Shown: piece by piece, positions 1-8,919 of the stretch
Layout: every line of letters starts with the position of its first letter
How positions within the stretch are numbered: position 1 is the stretch's first letter
Assembly (NCBI GenBank): GCA_001768515.1
Contig: MEOA01000045.1
Coordinates: forward strand, 112,146-176,145
Length of the DNA: 64,000 bases
Reading direction: 5' to 3'
Source: Bacteroidetes bacterium GWE2_42_24
GTDB taxonomy: Bacteria > Bacteroidota > Bacteroidia > Bacteroidales > TTA-H9
Program-made: the position numbers and the translations under genes
Notes under the pieces: model-generated
Seen by the model: the letters and a program-made list of their open reading frames with translations, nothing else
Databases searched by the model: none
What the model was told of the DNA's origin: nothing

Positions 1-539
1 TGCTCATGGGGCTGCGCTCAGGACGGGCTATCAGATTCAATGAACAACGTGTACGCCCGATGGGGAGAACGGCTACAGGTGTTAGAGGCGTTACCCTGGC
101 TGGTTCCGACGATGAGGTCATCGGAATGATATGTGTAGATGGCAACGAATCGAACATTTTAGTCGTCTCAGAGAATGGATACGGGAAACGTTCTTTGCTC
201 GAAAGCTACCGTGAAACCAATCGAGGTGGTAAGGGTGTTAAAACAATGAATGTTACGGATAAAACCGGTGCACTCATTGCCATTTGCGACGTGACGGATC
301 AGGAAGATCTGATGATCATCAACCGCAGCGGGATTATCATTAGGACACCAGTCTCAGATTTACGCGTCATGGGTCGTGCCACGCAGGGTGTCAGACTAAT
401 CAATATCCGCGAAGGCGACTCTATTGCTGCCATTACGAAAGTTGATGGGTATGAACCTGAAGACGAAATTACTGACGATCAGGATGTGAGCCCTGTACAG
501 GATGATCAACTGGTAGATGGCACTGTTATTGATAGTTAA
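1..539 (+). CDS. gyrA: DNA gyrase subunit A, C-terminal fragment
   Basis: The frame is already open at base 3 and its start lies before the window, so only about the last 178 residues are present. They match the C-terminal beta-pinwheel that wraps DNA around gyrase and lets it introduce negative supercoils using ATP. Seen directly: repeated blade-like segments (for example a stretch ending RPMGRTATGVRGV and a second ending VMGRATQGVRLI) and a degenerate GyrA-box-like NRGGKGVKT near residue 75. The tail is acidic and unstructured, as is usual for the family. A strong intrinsic terminator follows the stop. Downstream is a TPR protein, an arrangement common in Bacteroidota. A ParC C-terminal domain is the alternative, but the regular blade repeats favour GyrA. 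Confidence 0.9.
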   Translation, partial: LMGLRSGRAIRFNEQRVRPMGRTATGVRGVTLAGSDDEVIGMICVDGNESNILVVSENGYGKRSLLESYRETNRGGKGVKTMNVTDKTGALIAICDVTDQEDLMIINRSGIIIRTPVSDLRVMGRATQGVRLINIREGDSIAAITKVDGYEPEDEITDDQDVSPVQDDQLVDGTVIDS

Positions 540-555
540 TTAGTATAGGGAGAAG

Positions 556-582
556 GGCGGGTAAAACCTTACCCGCCTTTTT
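556..582 (+). terminator. Intrinsic terminator after gyrA
   Basis: A 9-bp GC-rich stem (556-564 pairing with 569-577), a 4-base loop and five T residues follow the gyrA stop by 16 bases. This separates gyrA from the next gene. Confidence 0.85.
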
Positions 583-615
583 AGACACATTTTTATTCGA
601 TCAATTTATATCTAT

Positions 616-623
616 TATCTTTG
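616..623 (+). promoter_or_regulatory. Bacteroidota -7 promoter box for the TPR gene
   Basis: TATCTTTG matches the Bacteroidota -7 consensus TAnnTTTG, 35 bases before the ATG at 659. No clear -33 TTTG is visible at the usual distance, so this rests on the -7 box and its position. Confidence 0.5.
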
Positions 624-658
624 TACCTCAATTTTCAGAAAACCAAAAGTTAAATTCT

Positions 659-1795
659 ATGAAACGCATTTCAATTATGCTGGCTTTGGCCCTGTTGGTA
701 ACGATAGGCTTTGCTCAGAAGAAAGACAGAACTTCGGCCTACAATTACTATCGTAATGGAAAATATGATAAGGCTCAGGAGTACATCGAAAAGACAATTA
801 CACATGAATCTACCATGAACGAGGCCAAGACATGGGCTTTCCGTGGCGATATATACCTGCAGATTGCATTAACTGATAAACCCGAGTATAAAAGTCTTTC
901 GGATAATCCATTGCAGATTGCTTTTGATTCATATAAGAAAGCACTTTCTTTGCCGGATGCGAAGGATTTAATGCCCAACATTATGACCAACATGAATGTT
1001 ATTGCCGAAAACTATTACAATAAAGGTGTTGTTAGTTATGAGAGTGGTGACTATAATGCCTCTATGACTTCATTTCTGAAGGTAGCCGATGTGAAAAGTG
1101 AAATTGGTGTGGTTGATACTGTTGCACTTAAGAATGCTGTTGCTGCTGCTGATCTGGCCAAGCAGCCGGCTGAGGCCCTGAAGATTAACCAGCGTTTGCT
1201 TGATTTAAAATATTCCAGTGCAAGCGTTTATTCTTCAATGGCAAATGCTTATATGGCAACTGGTGACACAAGCAGCGCTATTGCTATTACAGCTAAAGGA
1301 CGTGAGATTTATCCAATGGATCTGGGTCTTCTTCTCTCGGAAACAAATATTTTTCTTTTTACAGGTAAAGCCAAGGAAGCGCTCAATAATCTGAATGTGG
1401 CTCTGGAAAAAGATCCAACAAACACTTCTATTTTGTATGCACTTGGGACTCAATACAACGAGTTAAACAATGATGCGGAAGCTGAAAAAGCCTATAAAAA
1501 AGCATTAGAAATTAAACCTGACTACTTTGATGCCATCTACAATCTGGGAGCTCTGTATGTTAATCAGGCTGCGGGACTCATGGCCCAAGCCAACTCTATT
1601 CCTCCGGATAAAGTAAAAGAATACGAAGCAAAGAAAGCTGAAGCTTTTGTTTCACTTGATAAAGCTTTGCCTTATCTCGAACGGGCTCACCAGATGGATC
1701 CTGGCGACAGAAATACAATGGTTACCCTGAAAGAAATCTATGCCCGTAAGAGCATGCTTGATAAAGTAAAAGAGATTGATGCCAAACTTCGTTAA
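659..1795 (+). CDS. Secreted tetratricopeptide-repeat protein
   Basis: A 378-residue protein with a typical N-terminal signal peptide (basic MKR, hydrophobic core, likely cleavage after GFAQ near residue 19), so it probably acts in the periplasm or at the envelope. The mature part is almost entirely helical repeats with TPR signatures (for example A-x-G-x-x-Y near residues 260-300, and ALEIKPDYFDAIYNLGALY). TPR arrays mediate protein-protein contacts; no catalytic domain is visible. The gene has its own -7 box and ends at a strong terminator, so it is monocistronic. Its place after gyrA is recurrent in Bacteroidota, but the partner is unknown. The function beyond scaffold or adaptor cannot be read from the sequence. 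Confidence 0.85.
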   Translation: MKRISIMLALALLVTIGFAQKKDRTSAYNYYRNGKYDKAQEYIEKTITHESTMNEAKTWAFRGDIYLQIALTDKPEYKSLSDNPLQIAFDSYKKALSLPDAKDLMPNIMTNMNVIAENYYNKGVVSYESGDYNASMTSFLKVADVKSEIGVVDTVALKNAVAAADLAKQPAEALKINQRLLDLKYSSASVYSSMANAYMATGDTSSAIAITAKGREIYPMDLGLLLSETNIFLFTGKAKEALNNLNVALEKDPTNTSILYALGTQYNELNNDAEAEKAYKKALEIKPDYFDAIYNLGALYVNQAAGLMAQANSIPPDKVKEYEAKKAEAFVSLDKALPYLERAHQMDPGDRNTMVTLKEIYARKSMLDKVKEIDAKLR

Positions 1796-1821
1796 TCCCG
1801 GTTGCTGTTACTAAGCCGAAA

Positions 1822-1855
1822 AGGGCGATCAGAAAAGGTCGCCCTCTTTTTTTTT
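1822..1855 (+). terminator. Intrinsic terminator between convergent genes
   Basis: A stem of 7 Watson-Crick pairs (1822-1828 with 1839-1845), extended by a G-U and a C-G pair, has a 6-base loop followed by TCTTTTTTTTT. It lies 26 bases after the TPR gene stop and touches the stop codon of the opposing kinase gene at 1854, so it serves the plus-strand gene. Confidence 0.85.
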
Positions 1856-3035
1856 AAGCCGGGAACAAAACGATAAACCTGCTACCTTCGCCAACCTTGC
1901 TTTCGCAAAAGACTTCACCATTGAGCGTGGTAATGAGTTTCTTGACAATTGACAATCCGAGACCAATGGATGATTCTCCTCCGGTAGGATTAATATGACC
2001 TCTCTGGTAGCGGTTGAATAGTCTAGGTAGTTCATCAGGTTCTATTCCTTGTCCCTGATCCTGAACTTCAAACCGTATAAAACCCGGATTTTGGCTTAGA
2101 CTAATTACAATAGCAGAACCGACAGGACTGTATTTAATAGCATTACTGATCAGGTTGTCGAATATCTGGGTTAGAAAATTACGATCTGTCAATGCAAGGG
2201 TGGTTTCTGCCAAGCTGATGATGGCAATATTCTTTTGCTGGGCAAAAGGCAGAAAACCGTCGGTTACTTCTTTAAGTACTGTTGCGAAATCAACTTGTTC
2301 AGGTGTTAACCTTAACCTACTGGATTCGATCACTTCTGTGTCTAATATCTGATTGACGATACTCTTCATTCGGTTCAGTGCGTTGTCGATCAGTTTGATG
2401 TAGTCGAGTTGATCGGATGTAAAATCTTCCTTTTCCTGACGAAGCATTTCAATTGCACAACGGCTGCTGGTGAGTGGGTTTCGTAAGTCATGTGCTACCA
2501 GATCGATCAGCATGTTTTTTTCGTTGTTGAGTTGAACCAGTTCGCCGTTTTGTTTCTGGATTTTATGGAAACTCGATGCCAAACGCTCCTCAAGCTCGTT
2601 CATTCTTCGTCCGCGCCGGATCATCATTTTCATCACAGCAAAACACGATCTGGTGTCATTTTGAAGAATTTCGAGGAAGTCTTTTTTTGGGAGTTCAACC
2701 AGGGTAACTGCTGTGTTGGCTTTAACTGATGCAGATCTTGGAAGATCGTCTACAAGGGCGTATTCGCCGAAGATGTCCCCTTCAATGAGTTCCGATAACT
2801 CATAACCGTCTATGTGGACACTGAGATTGCCCCTTGCAACGATATACATAGCAGAGGCATCGTCACCTTTATTGAAGAGCGTTTGTCCCACTGGTAAATC
2901 AACTACCCTTGATTTTTCCGCAACCTGCTGAAGCATTTCTTCACCTGCATCAAGAAAGACTTCTGCCTTGGTCAGCCAGTTTATGATCTGTCCGATCTTT
3001 ATTTCATTGTTGCCGGAGATAGGAGGAGTTGTCAT
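1854..3035 (-). CDS. Cyclic-nucleotide-binding-domain histidine kinase
   Basis: A cytoplasmic sensor kinase of about 393 residues. Domains in order: a CNMP/Crp-like cyclic-nucleotide-binding domain (about residues 20-140, with GDIFGEYALVDDLPRSASV resembling the phosphate-binding cassette), a short coiled linker, HisKA with the phospho-accepting His in LVAHDLRNPLTSS, and a HATPase domain with N box (DNLISNAIKYS), G1 (DQGQGI) and G2 (IGLGLSIV). No transmembrane segment is present. I place the start at 3035 rather than an in-frame ATG at 3107: the downstream ATG shares one base with the stop of the EamA gene (TGATG), a translational-coupling arrangement, while the upstream one would overlap it by 73 bases. 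It may autophosphorylate in response to a bound nucleotide; no response regulator is adjacent. Confidence 0.85.
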   Translation of the reverse strand: MTTPPISGNNEIKIGQIINWLTKAEVFLDAGEEMLQQVAEKSRVVDLPVGQTLFNKGDDASAMYIVARGNLSVHIDGYELSELIEGDIFGEYALVDDLPRSASVKANTAVTLVELPKKDFLEILQNDTRSCFAVMKMMIRRGRRMNELEERLASSFHKIQKQNGELVQLNNEKNMLIDLVAHDLRNPLTSSRCAIEMLRQEKEDFTSDQLDYIKLIDNALNRMKSIVNQILDTEVIESSRLRLTPEQVDFATVLKEVTDGFLPFAQQKNIAIISLAETTLALTDRNFLTQIFDNLISNAIKYSPVGSAIVISLSQNPGFIRFEVQDQGQGIEPDELPRLFNRYQRGHINPTGGESSIGLGLSIVKKLITTLNGEVFCESKVGEGSRFIVLFPA

Positions 3036-3955
3036 CAGGAGCCGGATGAGTTGTTTGAAATGGTGAGTTTGATAATTGCCCCTACCATCACGACGGCACT
3101 TATCCATTGCATAGTTGTCAGTATTGCTCCATTAATCAGGTAATCAAATATCACGGCTGAAATTGGAAAGAAGAGCTCACACATGGTTGCTACCATGGCT
3201 CTTACCCTGATAAGCCCCATATAATAAAGAAAAATGGCTCCCGAACCTGTTGTGAAAGCGATAATCAGAAAGATGCCCCATTGAAAAGGAGTTACAAGCG
3301 ATATATTTGTAAATGTGTTGTTTATGGCGACATACGTCAACATGATTACCGAAGTAAGTCCATATCTGAAAAAAGTCGCTGTGCGGAAACTCATCGACCC
3401 GACAGCTTTTTTGCTAAATACCGTAGAACTTCCAAAGGCAGCTGCTGCCAGGATTGCATACCCGGAGGCTTTCAGCGTATTTCCGTTTGTTTGAAAATCT
3501 GGTAATTCTAATCCGAAGGTAAGTGTATAACCAGCAGCCAATGCAAGTGAACCCCATGCAATAAATCGTCTATTAATTTTCTCTTTTAGTAATATGGCAG
3601 CCAGCGTAATGGCGAATATCGGTTGTAGTTTTTGTAAAAGGACGATTACTGTCAGGGGTTTAAATTCAAGTAAGAAAAGCGCCTTCACTATAAACAGGGT
3701 TCCGGCTGCACCGCCAAACAATGCAACTAAAAAAAGATTGATCCATTGGTTAGCTGTAAACGTTCTGGCAACTTTGTATTCCCTGTAAAGGAATAGGTTC
3801 ATAAGCGCGAAGGGTATGAGATGCAATGTCATAACCACAAAACCGGTATCGAGTGGACGGAGTCCTGGTGTGAGTACTACACCATCAAGACCCCAGAGGA
3901 TGGCTGCGAAACTGATGGCCAGACCACCTATCCAGGATGCAGGGCTTTTTTGCAT
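3035..3955 (-). CDS. EamA/DMT-family transporter
   Basis: A 306-residue inner-membrane protein with about ten hydrophobic segments in two halves, the pattern of the drug/metabolite transporter superfamily with two EamA domains (about residues 12-145 and 160-298). Typical features are the first-helix GLAISFAAILWG and the conserved Pro/Gly-rich motif in LLLQKLQPIFAITLAAILLKEKI ending each half. The substrate cannot be deduced; family members export amino acids, metabolites or drugs. The stop codon overlaps the start of the downstream histidine kinase gene by one base, so both are probably one transcript. This raises the possibility that the kinase senses something linked to the transported compound. 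Confidence 0.85.
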   Translation of the reverse strand: MQKSPASWIGGLAISFAAILWGLDGVVLTPGLRPLDTGFVVMTLHLIPFALMNLFLYREYKVARTFTANQWINLFLVALFGGAAGTLFIVKALFLLEFKPLTVIVLLQKLQPIFAITLAAILLKEKINRRFIAWGSLALAAGYTLTFGLELPDFQTNGNTLKASGYAILAAAAFGSSTVFSKKAVGSMSFRTATFFRYGLTSVIMLTYVAINNTFTNISLVTPFQWGIFLIIAFTTGSGAIFLYYMGLIRVRAMVATMCELFFPISAVIFDYLINGAILTTMQWISAVVMVGAIIKLTISNNSSGS

Positions 3956-3977
3956 TGAATTGATTCGGAATTTTAGG

Positions 3978-3985
3978 CAAAGGTA
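3978..3985 (-). promoter_or_regulatory. -7 promoter box for the EamA-kinase operon
   Basis: On the minus strand TACCTTTG matches TAnnTTTG exactly, 23 bases before the EamA start codon. No convincing -33 element is visible. Confidence 0.5.
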
Positions 3986-4023
3986 ACTAAATTTGTGCTT
4001 TTATCCTTTCTGGTCTGTTAACA

Positions 4024-5070
4024 TTGACAGGATACAGGGATGTCAAAAAGGAGGTTGATTTGAAACCTGAAAGCAAAGAATGGTCACGACCTATTTCCGG
4101 CGGGCGCGTGCAGTGTCTTATTTGTCCACATGGATGCATCCTTATACCTGGAGCGGTTGGTAGATGCGGCGTACGAGTTGCCGGCGTTAATCGAATTTCA
4201 AATCCATATACCTTCCAATTAAGCGTCATTAGGTTTGATCCTGTGGAAAAGAAACCTCTGTTTCATTTTTATCCCGGCCGCCTTGTTTTAAGCCTTGGCG
4301 GGGTCGGTTGTAATCTTCAATGTCAGTGGTGCCAGAATTATTCGATTTCGCAGTGTATCCCTTCCGATCTCCATGGTTTAAAATCTTTTTCTATTCCGGA
4401 AATTTTGTCAGTCGCCCGATCAGAACCCCGTAGCATTGGCGTTGCATTTACTTATAATGAGCCCACCGTTTCGCTTGAATTTTTACTTGAAGTGTCCAGG
4501 GCTTTCCAACAATCAGGTTTAATCTGCTCAATGATTACCAATGGCTTCATAAATCAGACTCCGCTGGGAGCGTTATGTGAAGTAATAGATGCATTTAATG
4601 TTGATTTAAAGGGATTTAATGAAAATTTTTATCGGGATTGTACCACAGGCCATCTGAGCACGATACTCCAGTCTCTGAGGATGATCAGGACGGCAGGGAA
4701 GCATCTTGAAGTGACCTTTCTGGCCATTCCAGAACTGAATACCTCTTTTTCTGATTTTGAAGCGATGTGCCGATGGATCGCCGATAACCTTGGTGCTGAT
4801 ACCCCGTTACACATCAGTCGCTACCACCCCGCCTGGCAATGCGGCATACAGGCTACGCCATCCGATCTGTTGGTCGCGCTTTATGAAAAGGCCAAAATAA
4901 ACCTGAATTATGTATATCTGGGAAATCTCAGCAGCAATGATTACGAATCAACGAATTGCCCTGATTGTGGCATGCTGTTGGTTGAAAGAGCCGGCTATCA
5001 GGTCATCATCAGGGGAATGGAGCAGAACAGGTGTTCAAGTTGCAGACGGATCATTCCTGGTGTTTTCTGA
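4024..5070 (+). CDS. AmmeMemoRadiSam-type radical SAM enzyme
   Basis: A radical SAM protein of about 348 residues related to PflA-like enzymes and especially to the AmmeMemoRadiSam-system radical SAM family. Seen: an N-terminal cysteine cluster (CLICPHGC, then RCGVR; Cys 31, 34, 38, 48), the family phrase DPVEKKPLFHFYPG, the CX3CX2C [4Fe-4S]/SAM motif GCNLQCQWCQN (Cys 96, 100, 103), TYNEPT, and a C-terminal rubredoxin-like pair CPDCG and CSSCRRIIPG. The reaction is not established. No in-frame ATG precedes the cysteine motifs; TTG at 4024 is the best start, with TTG at 4060 as the alternative. The usual partner genes (AMMECR1 and MEMO families) are not in this window. Confidence 0.8.
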   Translation: MTGYRDVKKEVDLKPESKEWSRPISGGRVQCLICPHGCILIPGAVGRCGVRVAGVNRISNPYTFQLSVIRFDPVEKKPLFHFYPGRLVLSLGGVGCNLQCQWCQNYSISQCIPSDLHGLKSFSIPEILSVARSEPRSIGVAFTYNEPTVSLEFLLEVSRAFQQSGLICSMITNGFINQTPLGALCEVIDAFNVDLKGFNENFYRDCTTGHLSTILQSLRMIRTAGKHLEVTFLAIPELNTSFSDFEAMCRWIADNLGADTPLHISRYHPAWQCGIQATPSDLLVALYEKAKINLNYVYLGNLSSNDYESTNCPDCGMLLVERAGYQVIIRGMEQNRCSSCRRIIPGVF

Positions 5071-5175
5071 GGTGGTGTAGTAGCTACTATCATTGCCTGC
5101 AATATCCAGCAGGATGAACCGTTAAGACGGCATATCAAAAAAACAGTTAATTTGCACCCTGATAAATTAAACAGA

Positions 5176-6681
5176 ATGAACCTATACGCCAGAAAGGAGC
5201 GATGGAAATGGTTGCTGTTGCTGGCATCCGTTGTAATACTAGCAGGCACACTCTGGTTTACCAATTCAATGGTGCAGAAGGTTGCAGCCGAGGAGCGTAA
5301 AAATGTGAAACTCTGGGCCGATGCTGTTCATCGGAAGGCAAGCCTTGTACAATATACTGAGGCATTTTTTAAGCAACTTCAGAATGAAGAGAGAAAACGG
5401 GTTGAATTGCTTGCTCACGCTTATAATGCTTTAATTAATTCCTCTCTTGATGAAGAGCTCACTTTTTATCTGGAGATCATTAATAAAAATACAAACATTC
5501 CGGTTGTGCTGACTGATCCTGAACGACGAATTATTAATTCTAAAAACGTCACCTTTGATACAATAACCACCCGGTTCCTTAGCGATTCTCTTTTGGCGGA
5601 GTTTTCTGTTTATCAACCCATCAGAGTTAATTTGGATCGAAATGTCTATAGATTGTTGTATTATAAAGAGTCCAGGTTGTTTACTGAACTTCGTGAAGTG
5701 CTTAACGATCTTAACCGTTCCTTTCTCGATGAGGTGGTTACCAATTCAGCTTCAGTGCCGGTAATCATTACGGATAGTCTGCAAAATCTTATAGCTTCTG
5801 GTAACATCGATTCACTTAGGCCTCAGGATACCGCTAGAATAGTCTCTTTGATTGCTCACATGAAGGATGAAAATGATCCGATAGTGATTCAGTTGGGTGG
5901 TCAGGGGGCTACCTACATCTATTACCTTAGTTCTGGATTACTTACCCAGTTGCGTTATTACCCGGCAGTGCAATTTGGCATTATCGGACTGTTTTTGCTT
6001 GTCGCCTATGTTTTGTTCAGTTCAGCCCGAAAGTCAGAACAAGACCAGGTGTGGGTGGGCATGTCAAAAGAAACAGCTCACCAGCTTGGGACACCGCTTT
6101 CATCAATGATCGCCTGGCTTGAACTGATGAAAATTGATGGTATTGAACATGCCGCTATAGAGGAACTTGGTAAGGATGTCAAGCGGCTTGAAACAATTTC
6201 GCAGCGATTCTCCAAGATTGGTTCGATACCAAAGCTGGAACCTGTGAATGTAGTAGCACTTATTTATCAGGCTATCGATTACCTGCGTAAAAGAACCTCT
6301 CGGAAGGTCACCTACCAGATCAATTTCCCTGAAGACAAGGAGATGATTATTCCACTTAACCCTGAATTATTTGAATGGGTGGTAGAGAATCTTGTGCGTA
6401 ATGCTGTTGATGCAATGGGCGGGGCAGGGCGTTTCACCATCGACCTCACGGAAACCAATCATCACATCGCGATCGACTTTACCGATACTGGTAAGGGGAT
6501 TCCCCGCCGCAAATTTAAAACCATATTCCAGCCTGGTTATACTAGTAAAAAACGTGGATGGGGGCTTGGATTAACCCTCGTGCGACGCATTGTGAGAAGC
6601 TACCACAATGGAAAAATATTTGTCAAAGCCTCTACTCCTGACAAGGGGACAACCTTCCGTATAACCCTGCGTAAACCATGA
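5176..6681 (+). CDS. Membrane sensor histidine kinase
   Basis: A sensor kinase of about 501 residues. A first transmembrane helix (about residues 12-32), a periplasmic or extracytoplasmic sensor region of roughly 230 residues with no recognised domain, a second helix (IIGLFLLVAYVLFSS, about 265-280), then a kinase core: H box variant ETAHQLGTPLSSM, N box VENLVRNAVDAM, G1 DTGKGIP and G2 GWGLGLTLVRRIV. There is no receiver domain and no regulator gene nearby, so the partner is unknown. I choose ATG 5176 over an in-frame TTG at 5152, because the TTG lies inside a -7-like box (TTAATTTG, 5147-5154). Its last four bases overlap the hemW start (ATGA), so the two are translationally coupled. Confidence 0.85.
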   Translation: MNLYARKERWKWLLLLASVVILAGTLWFTNSMVQKVAAEERKNVKLWADAVHRKASLVQYTEAFFKQLQNEERKRVELLAHAYNALINSSLDEELTFYLEIINKNTNIPVVLTDPERRIINSKNVTFDTITTRFLSDSLLAEFSVYQPIRVNLDRNVYRLLYYKESRLFTELREVLNDLNRSFLDEVVTNSASVPVIITDSLQNLIASGNIDSLRPQDTARIVSLIAHMKDENDPIVIQLGGQGATYIYYLSSGLLTQLRYYPAVQFGIIGLFLLVAYVLFSSARKSEQDQVWVGMSKETAHQLGTPLSSMIAWLELMKIDGIEHAAIEELGKDVKRLETISQRFSKIGSIPKLEPVNVVALIYQAIDYLRKRTSRKVTYQINFPEDKEMIIPLNPELFEWVVENLVRNAVDAMGGAGRFTIDLTETNHHIAIDFTDTGKGIPRRKFKTIFQPGYTSKKRGWGLGLTLVRRIVRSYHNGKIFVKASTPDKGTTFRITLRKP

Positions 6682-7820
6682 GTGGTATTTATATCCATAT
6701 CCCTTTCTGCACAACAAAGTGCAATTATTGTAATTTTTTCTCGGTGACCTCCTTGAGCCGTAAAGCCTCTTTTATAGAAGCCTTAGAGGCTGAGATCAGC
6801 TTGCAGAGTGATTTTTTTAAGCAGTTACCAGGACATACCACGGTTGATACTATTTACTTGGGTGGCGGGACCCCTTCGTTGCTTACGCCTGAAGATCTTC
6901 GCAGAATTTTTGTATCCCTCTCTGCAAATTTTTCATGGAGCCCTGATGTGGAGATTACCATCGAGGCCAATCCTGATGATGTTACAACTGCGCTGCTTCG
7001 CGAGTGGCTTTTACTGGGGATAAATCGATTAAGTATTGGTATCCAGTCATTCAGAGCCGATGTTCTCAGGTATTTAAGCCGAAGACATTCAGCCGAGAAG
7101 TCATTAACTGTGGTGGAGATGGCTCTCAATTCCGGATTTAAGAACCTGAGCGGGGATCTTATCTATGGCGTTCCCGGGTTGCGAGATGATGAGTGGCTGG
7201 TCGATGTCGAAAGGCTTTCAACCAGCGGGGTTACCCATATCAGTGCCTATGCACTGACTGTTGAACCAAAGACGTCTCTCGATTTCCAGATACGGAAGGG
7301 GAGGGTTGGTGCTCCCGATGAGGACGCGGCCTTCAGACAATATTACCTGCTTAGAGAGAGACTGCGCAATCGGGGTTTTGATCAGTACGAGATCAGTAAC
7401 TTTTCTTTCAAAGGTTACCAATCGCGCCATAACAGTGGCTATTGGAGTGGTGAGCCATACCTTGGGCTTGGTCCTTCGGCTCACTCTTACAATGGTAATA
7501 TGAGACGTTGGAATCCATCGTTACTTCAGGCATGGATTGATTCCTCTCTTTCAGGAATTCCAGCCCACGAAGAAGAATTTATTTCAATGGAAAAGAGATA
7601 CAATGAGATGGTAATGACCAAATTGCGTACTTCGGTAGGGCTAAATATGCTGGAAGTCGAAAAATCGCTCGGGCTGTCATGGCGGAATTATCTCGAAAAA
7701 GTATGTCAAATACCTGTTAAACTGGGTGATGTGGTCATATTGGGTGAAACATTGTTTATTCCTTCTGAGAAATTGTTTTTATCAGACGCCATCATTTCCG
7801 ATTTGATGTATGTTGACTAG
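6678..7820 (+). CDS. hemW: Radical SAM heme chaperone HemW
   Basis: A 380-residue protein of the HemN/HemW radical SAM family, a heme-binding chaperone once annotated as oxygen-independent coproporphyrinogen oxidase. Seen: YIHIPFC start, the CX3CX2C iron-sulfur motif (Cys 11, 15, 18), the glycine-rich LGGGTPSLL near residue 55-65, EANPDD, IGIQSF, and GLGPSAHSY near residue 275. The missing fourth N-terminal Cys and lack of the HemN extension favour HemW over true HemN. It overlaps the preceding kinase by four bases, so both are likely made from one mRNA; the pairing with a kinase has no obvious functional reason. Confidence 0.9.
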   Translation: MSGIYIHIPFCTTKCNYCNFFSVTSLSRKASFIEALEAEISLQSDFFKQLPGHTTVDTIYLGGGTPSLLTPEDLRRIFVSLSANFSWSPDVEITIEANPDDVTTALLREWLLLGINRLSIGIQSFRADVLRYLSRRHSAEKSLTVVEMALNSGFKNLSGDLIYGVPGLRDDEWLVDVERLSTSGVTHISAYALTVEPKTSLDFQIRKGRVGAPDEDAAFRQYYLLRERLRNRGFDQYEISNFSFKGYQSRHNSGYWSGEPYLGLGPSAHSYNGNMRRWNPSLLQAWIDSSLSGIPAHEEEFISMEKRYNEMVMTKLRTSVGLNMLEVEKSLGLSWRNYLEKVCQIPVKLGDVVILGETLFIPSEKLFLSDAIISDLMYVD

Positions 7821-7951
7821 CAATTGATTGAACGAAGTAGATGTTTTTCCACTTTTTAATCTCTTTTTTTTGTTTTTTTGCATTGAATAATATGACCTTT
7901 AAACGGTCAGTATTTTTTTGTATTTTTATATCTGAATCAAATTAAAATTGG

Positions 7952-8857
7952 ATGCACGTTTACAGATTTAGACTCTTATGCGATGGGGTTGATGACTTCG
8001 TTAGGGAAATTGAGGTAGGAAGTCAGCAGACCTTTCTGAACTTTCTGTATGCCCTTTATGACTGCACCACTTTGGAACGCTCTGGTGAGGTTTCATTCTA
8101 TATCTCGAATATCCGCTGGCTCAAACTGAAAGAGATTGGCTTAAATGAAAGACCAGCACAAAAACGATACTTCGAGGACGATGAAGAATTGCGCGCTGAT
8201 GAACGTCGTCGAAAACTTCCCTTTATCCTGATGACCGATGCTTTCTTGAGTGACTATATTGAAGATCCGCACCAACGGCTTATTCTTGAACATCCGGGGG
8301 GTGAAGTGCGTTTGTTTTATATTGAGTTGCTTAAGATCAGCAAATCGGCCGATGGAGTAATCTATCCGCGTTGCGTTGTAAGAAAGGGTGAACTGCCTGT
8401 TAAAGTTCAATATATCGCGCCGGTGATGCCCATGAAGCCGATTGAAAAGAAAGTGACCAATTTGCTCGAAGAGCTGGCCCGGGTTCAGGTTCCTCTGATT
8501 TCAGACGATGAAGAGGAACCGGTGGAGGAAGATCTCGATGATGAGGACGATGCCTCAGGTCTTGCTGATGAGGCTGACGAAGATATTGATGAAGAGATCA
8601 TTGGAAAGGATATAGAGGACATGCTTGAAGATGATACTTTCAGTAAAATACTCGCCGGGGAAACACCTGAGCCAAAAGTCAGGAAGAGTGGAGGTGGCCG
8701 TAAACCACGCACACATCGGGATGATGATGATGATATGCTGGGTAATATTGATGATGAAGAAGAAAGTTATGGCAAAGAAACCTACGGCAATGATGATGAA
8801 GATTTTGGAAATGGATTCGAAATATCAGGCGGTAATAACGACGATGATTATTATTAA
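7952..8857 (+). CDS. PRiA4 ORF-3-like protein with acidic tail
   Basis: A 301-residue protein whose first about 170 residues match the plasmid pRiA4b ORF-3-like / IS1096 passenger TnpR family (VYRFRLLCDGVDDFVREIEV, then a YISNIRW-like stretch). Despite the name, chromosomal Bacteroidota copies are not linked to transposition here. The last about 130 residues are very acidic (long Asp/Glu runs, later interrupted by a basic GGGRKPRTH patch), so they are probably disordered. No catalytic residues are evident and the function is unknown. It sits before miaA, a neighbourhood that recurs in Bacteroidota, but a terminator lies between them. The preceding 130 bases are AT-rich, with no box I can assign firmly. 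Confidence 0.75.
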   Translation: MHVYRFRLLCDGVDDFVREIEVGSQQTFLNFLYALYDCTTLERSGEVSFYISNIRWLKLKEIGLNERPAQKRYFEDDEELRADERRRKLPFILMTDAFLSDYIEDPHQRLILEHPGGEVRLFYIELLKISKSADGVIYPRCVVRKGELPVKVQYIAPVMPMKPIEKKVTNLLEELARVQVPLISDDEEEPVEEDLDDEDDASGLADEADEDIDEEIIGKDIEDMLEDDTFSKILAGETPEPKVRKSGGGRKPRTHRDDDDDMLGNIDDEEESYGKETYGNDDEDFGNGFEISGGNNDDDYY

Positions 8858-8878
8858 GATGTGTGCTTATAAACATAT

Positions 8879-8907
8879 AACCCGGAAGGTTTCTTCCGGG
8901 TTTTTTT
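8879..8907 (+). terminator. Intrinsic terminator before miaA
   Basis: An 8-bp stem (8881-8888 with 8893-8900), extended by A-T pairs at 8879-8880 with 8901-8902, has a GTTT loop and a run of seven T residues. It lies 21 bases after the PRiA4-like gene stop and only about 13 bases before the miaA ATG, so miaA expression must partly depend on read-through or an internal start. Confidence 0.85.
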
Positions 8908-8919
8908 CTGACTGAAGGG

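Noticed and set aside
7952..8857. Active transposon passenger gene
   Set aside because: The family name refers to a plasmid and IS1096, but no terminal repeats or transposase surround it and the neighbourhood with miaA is conserved core genome.
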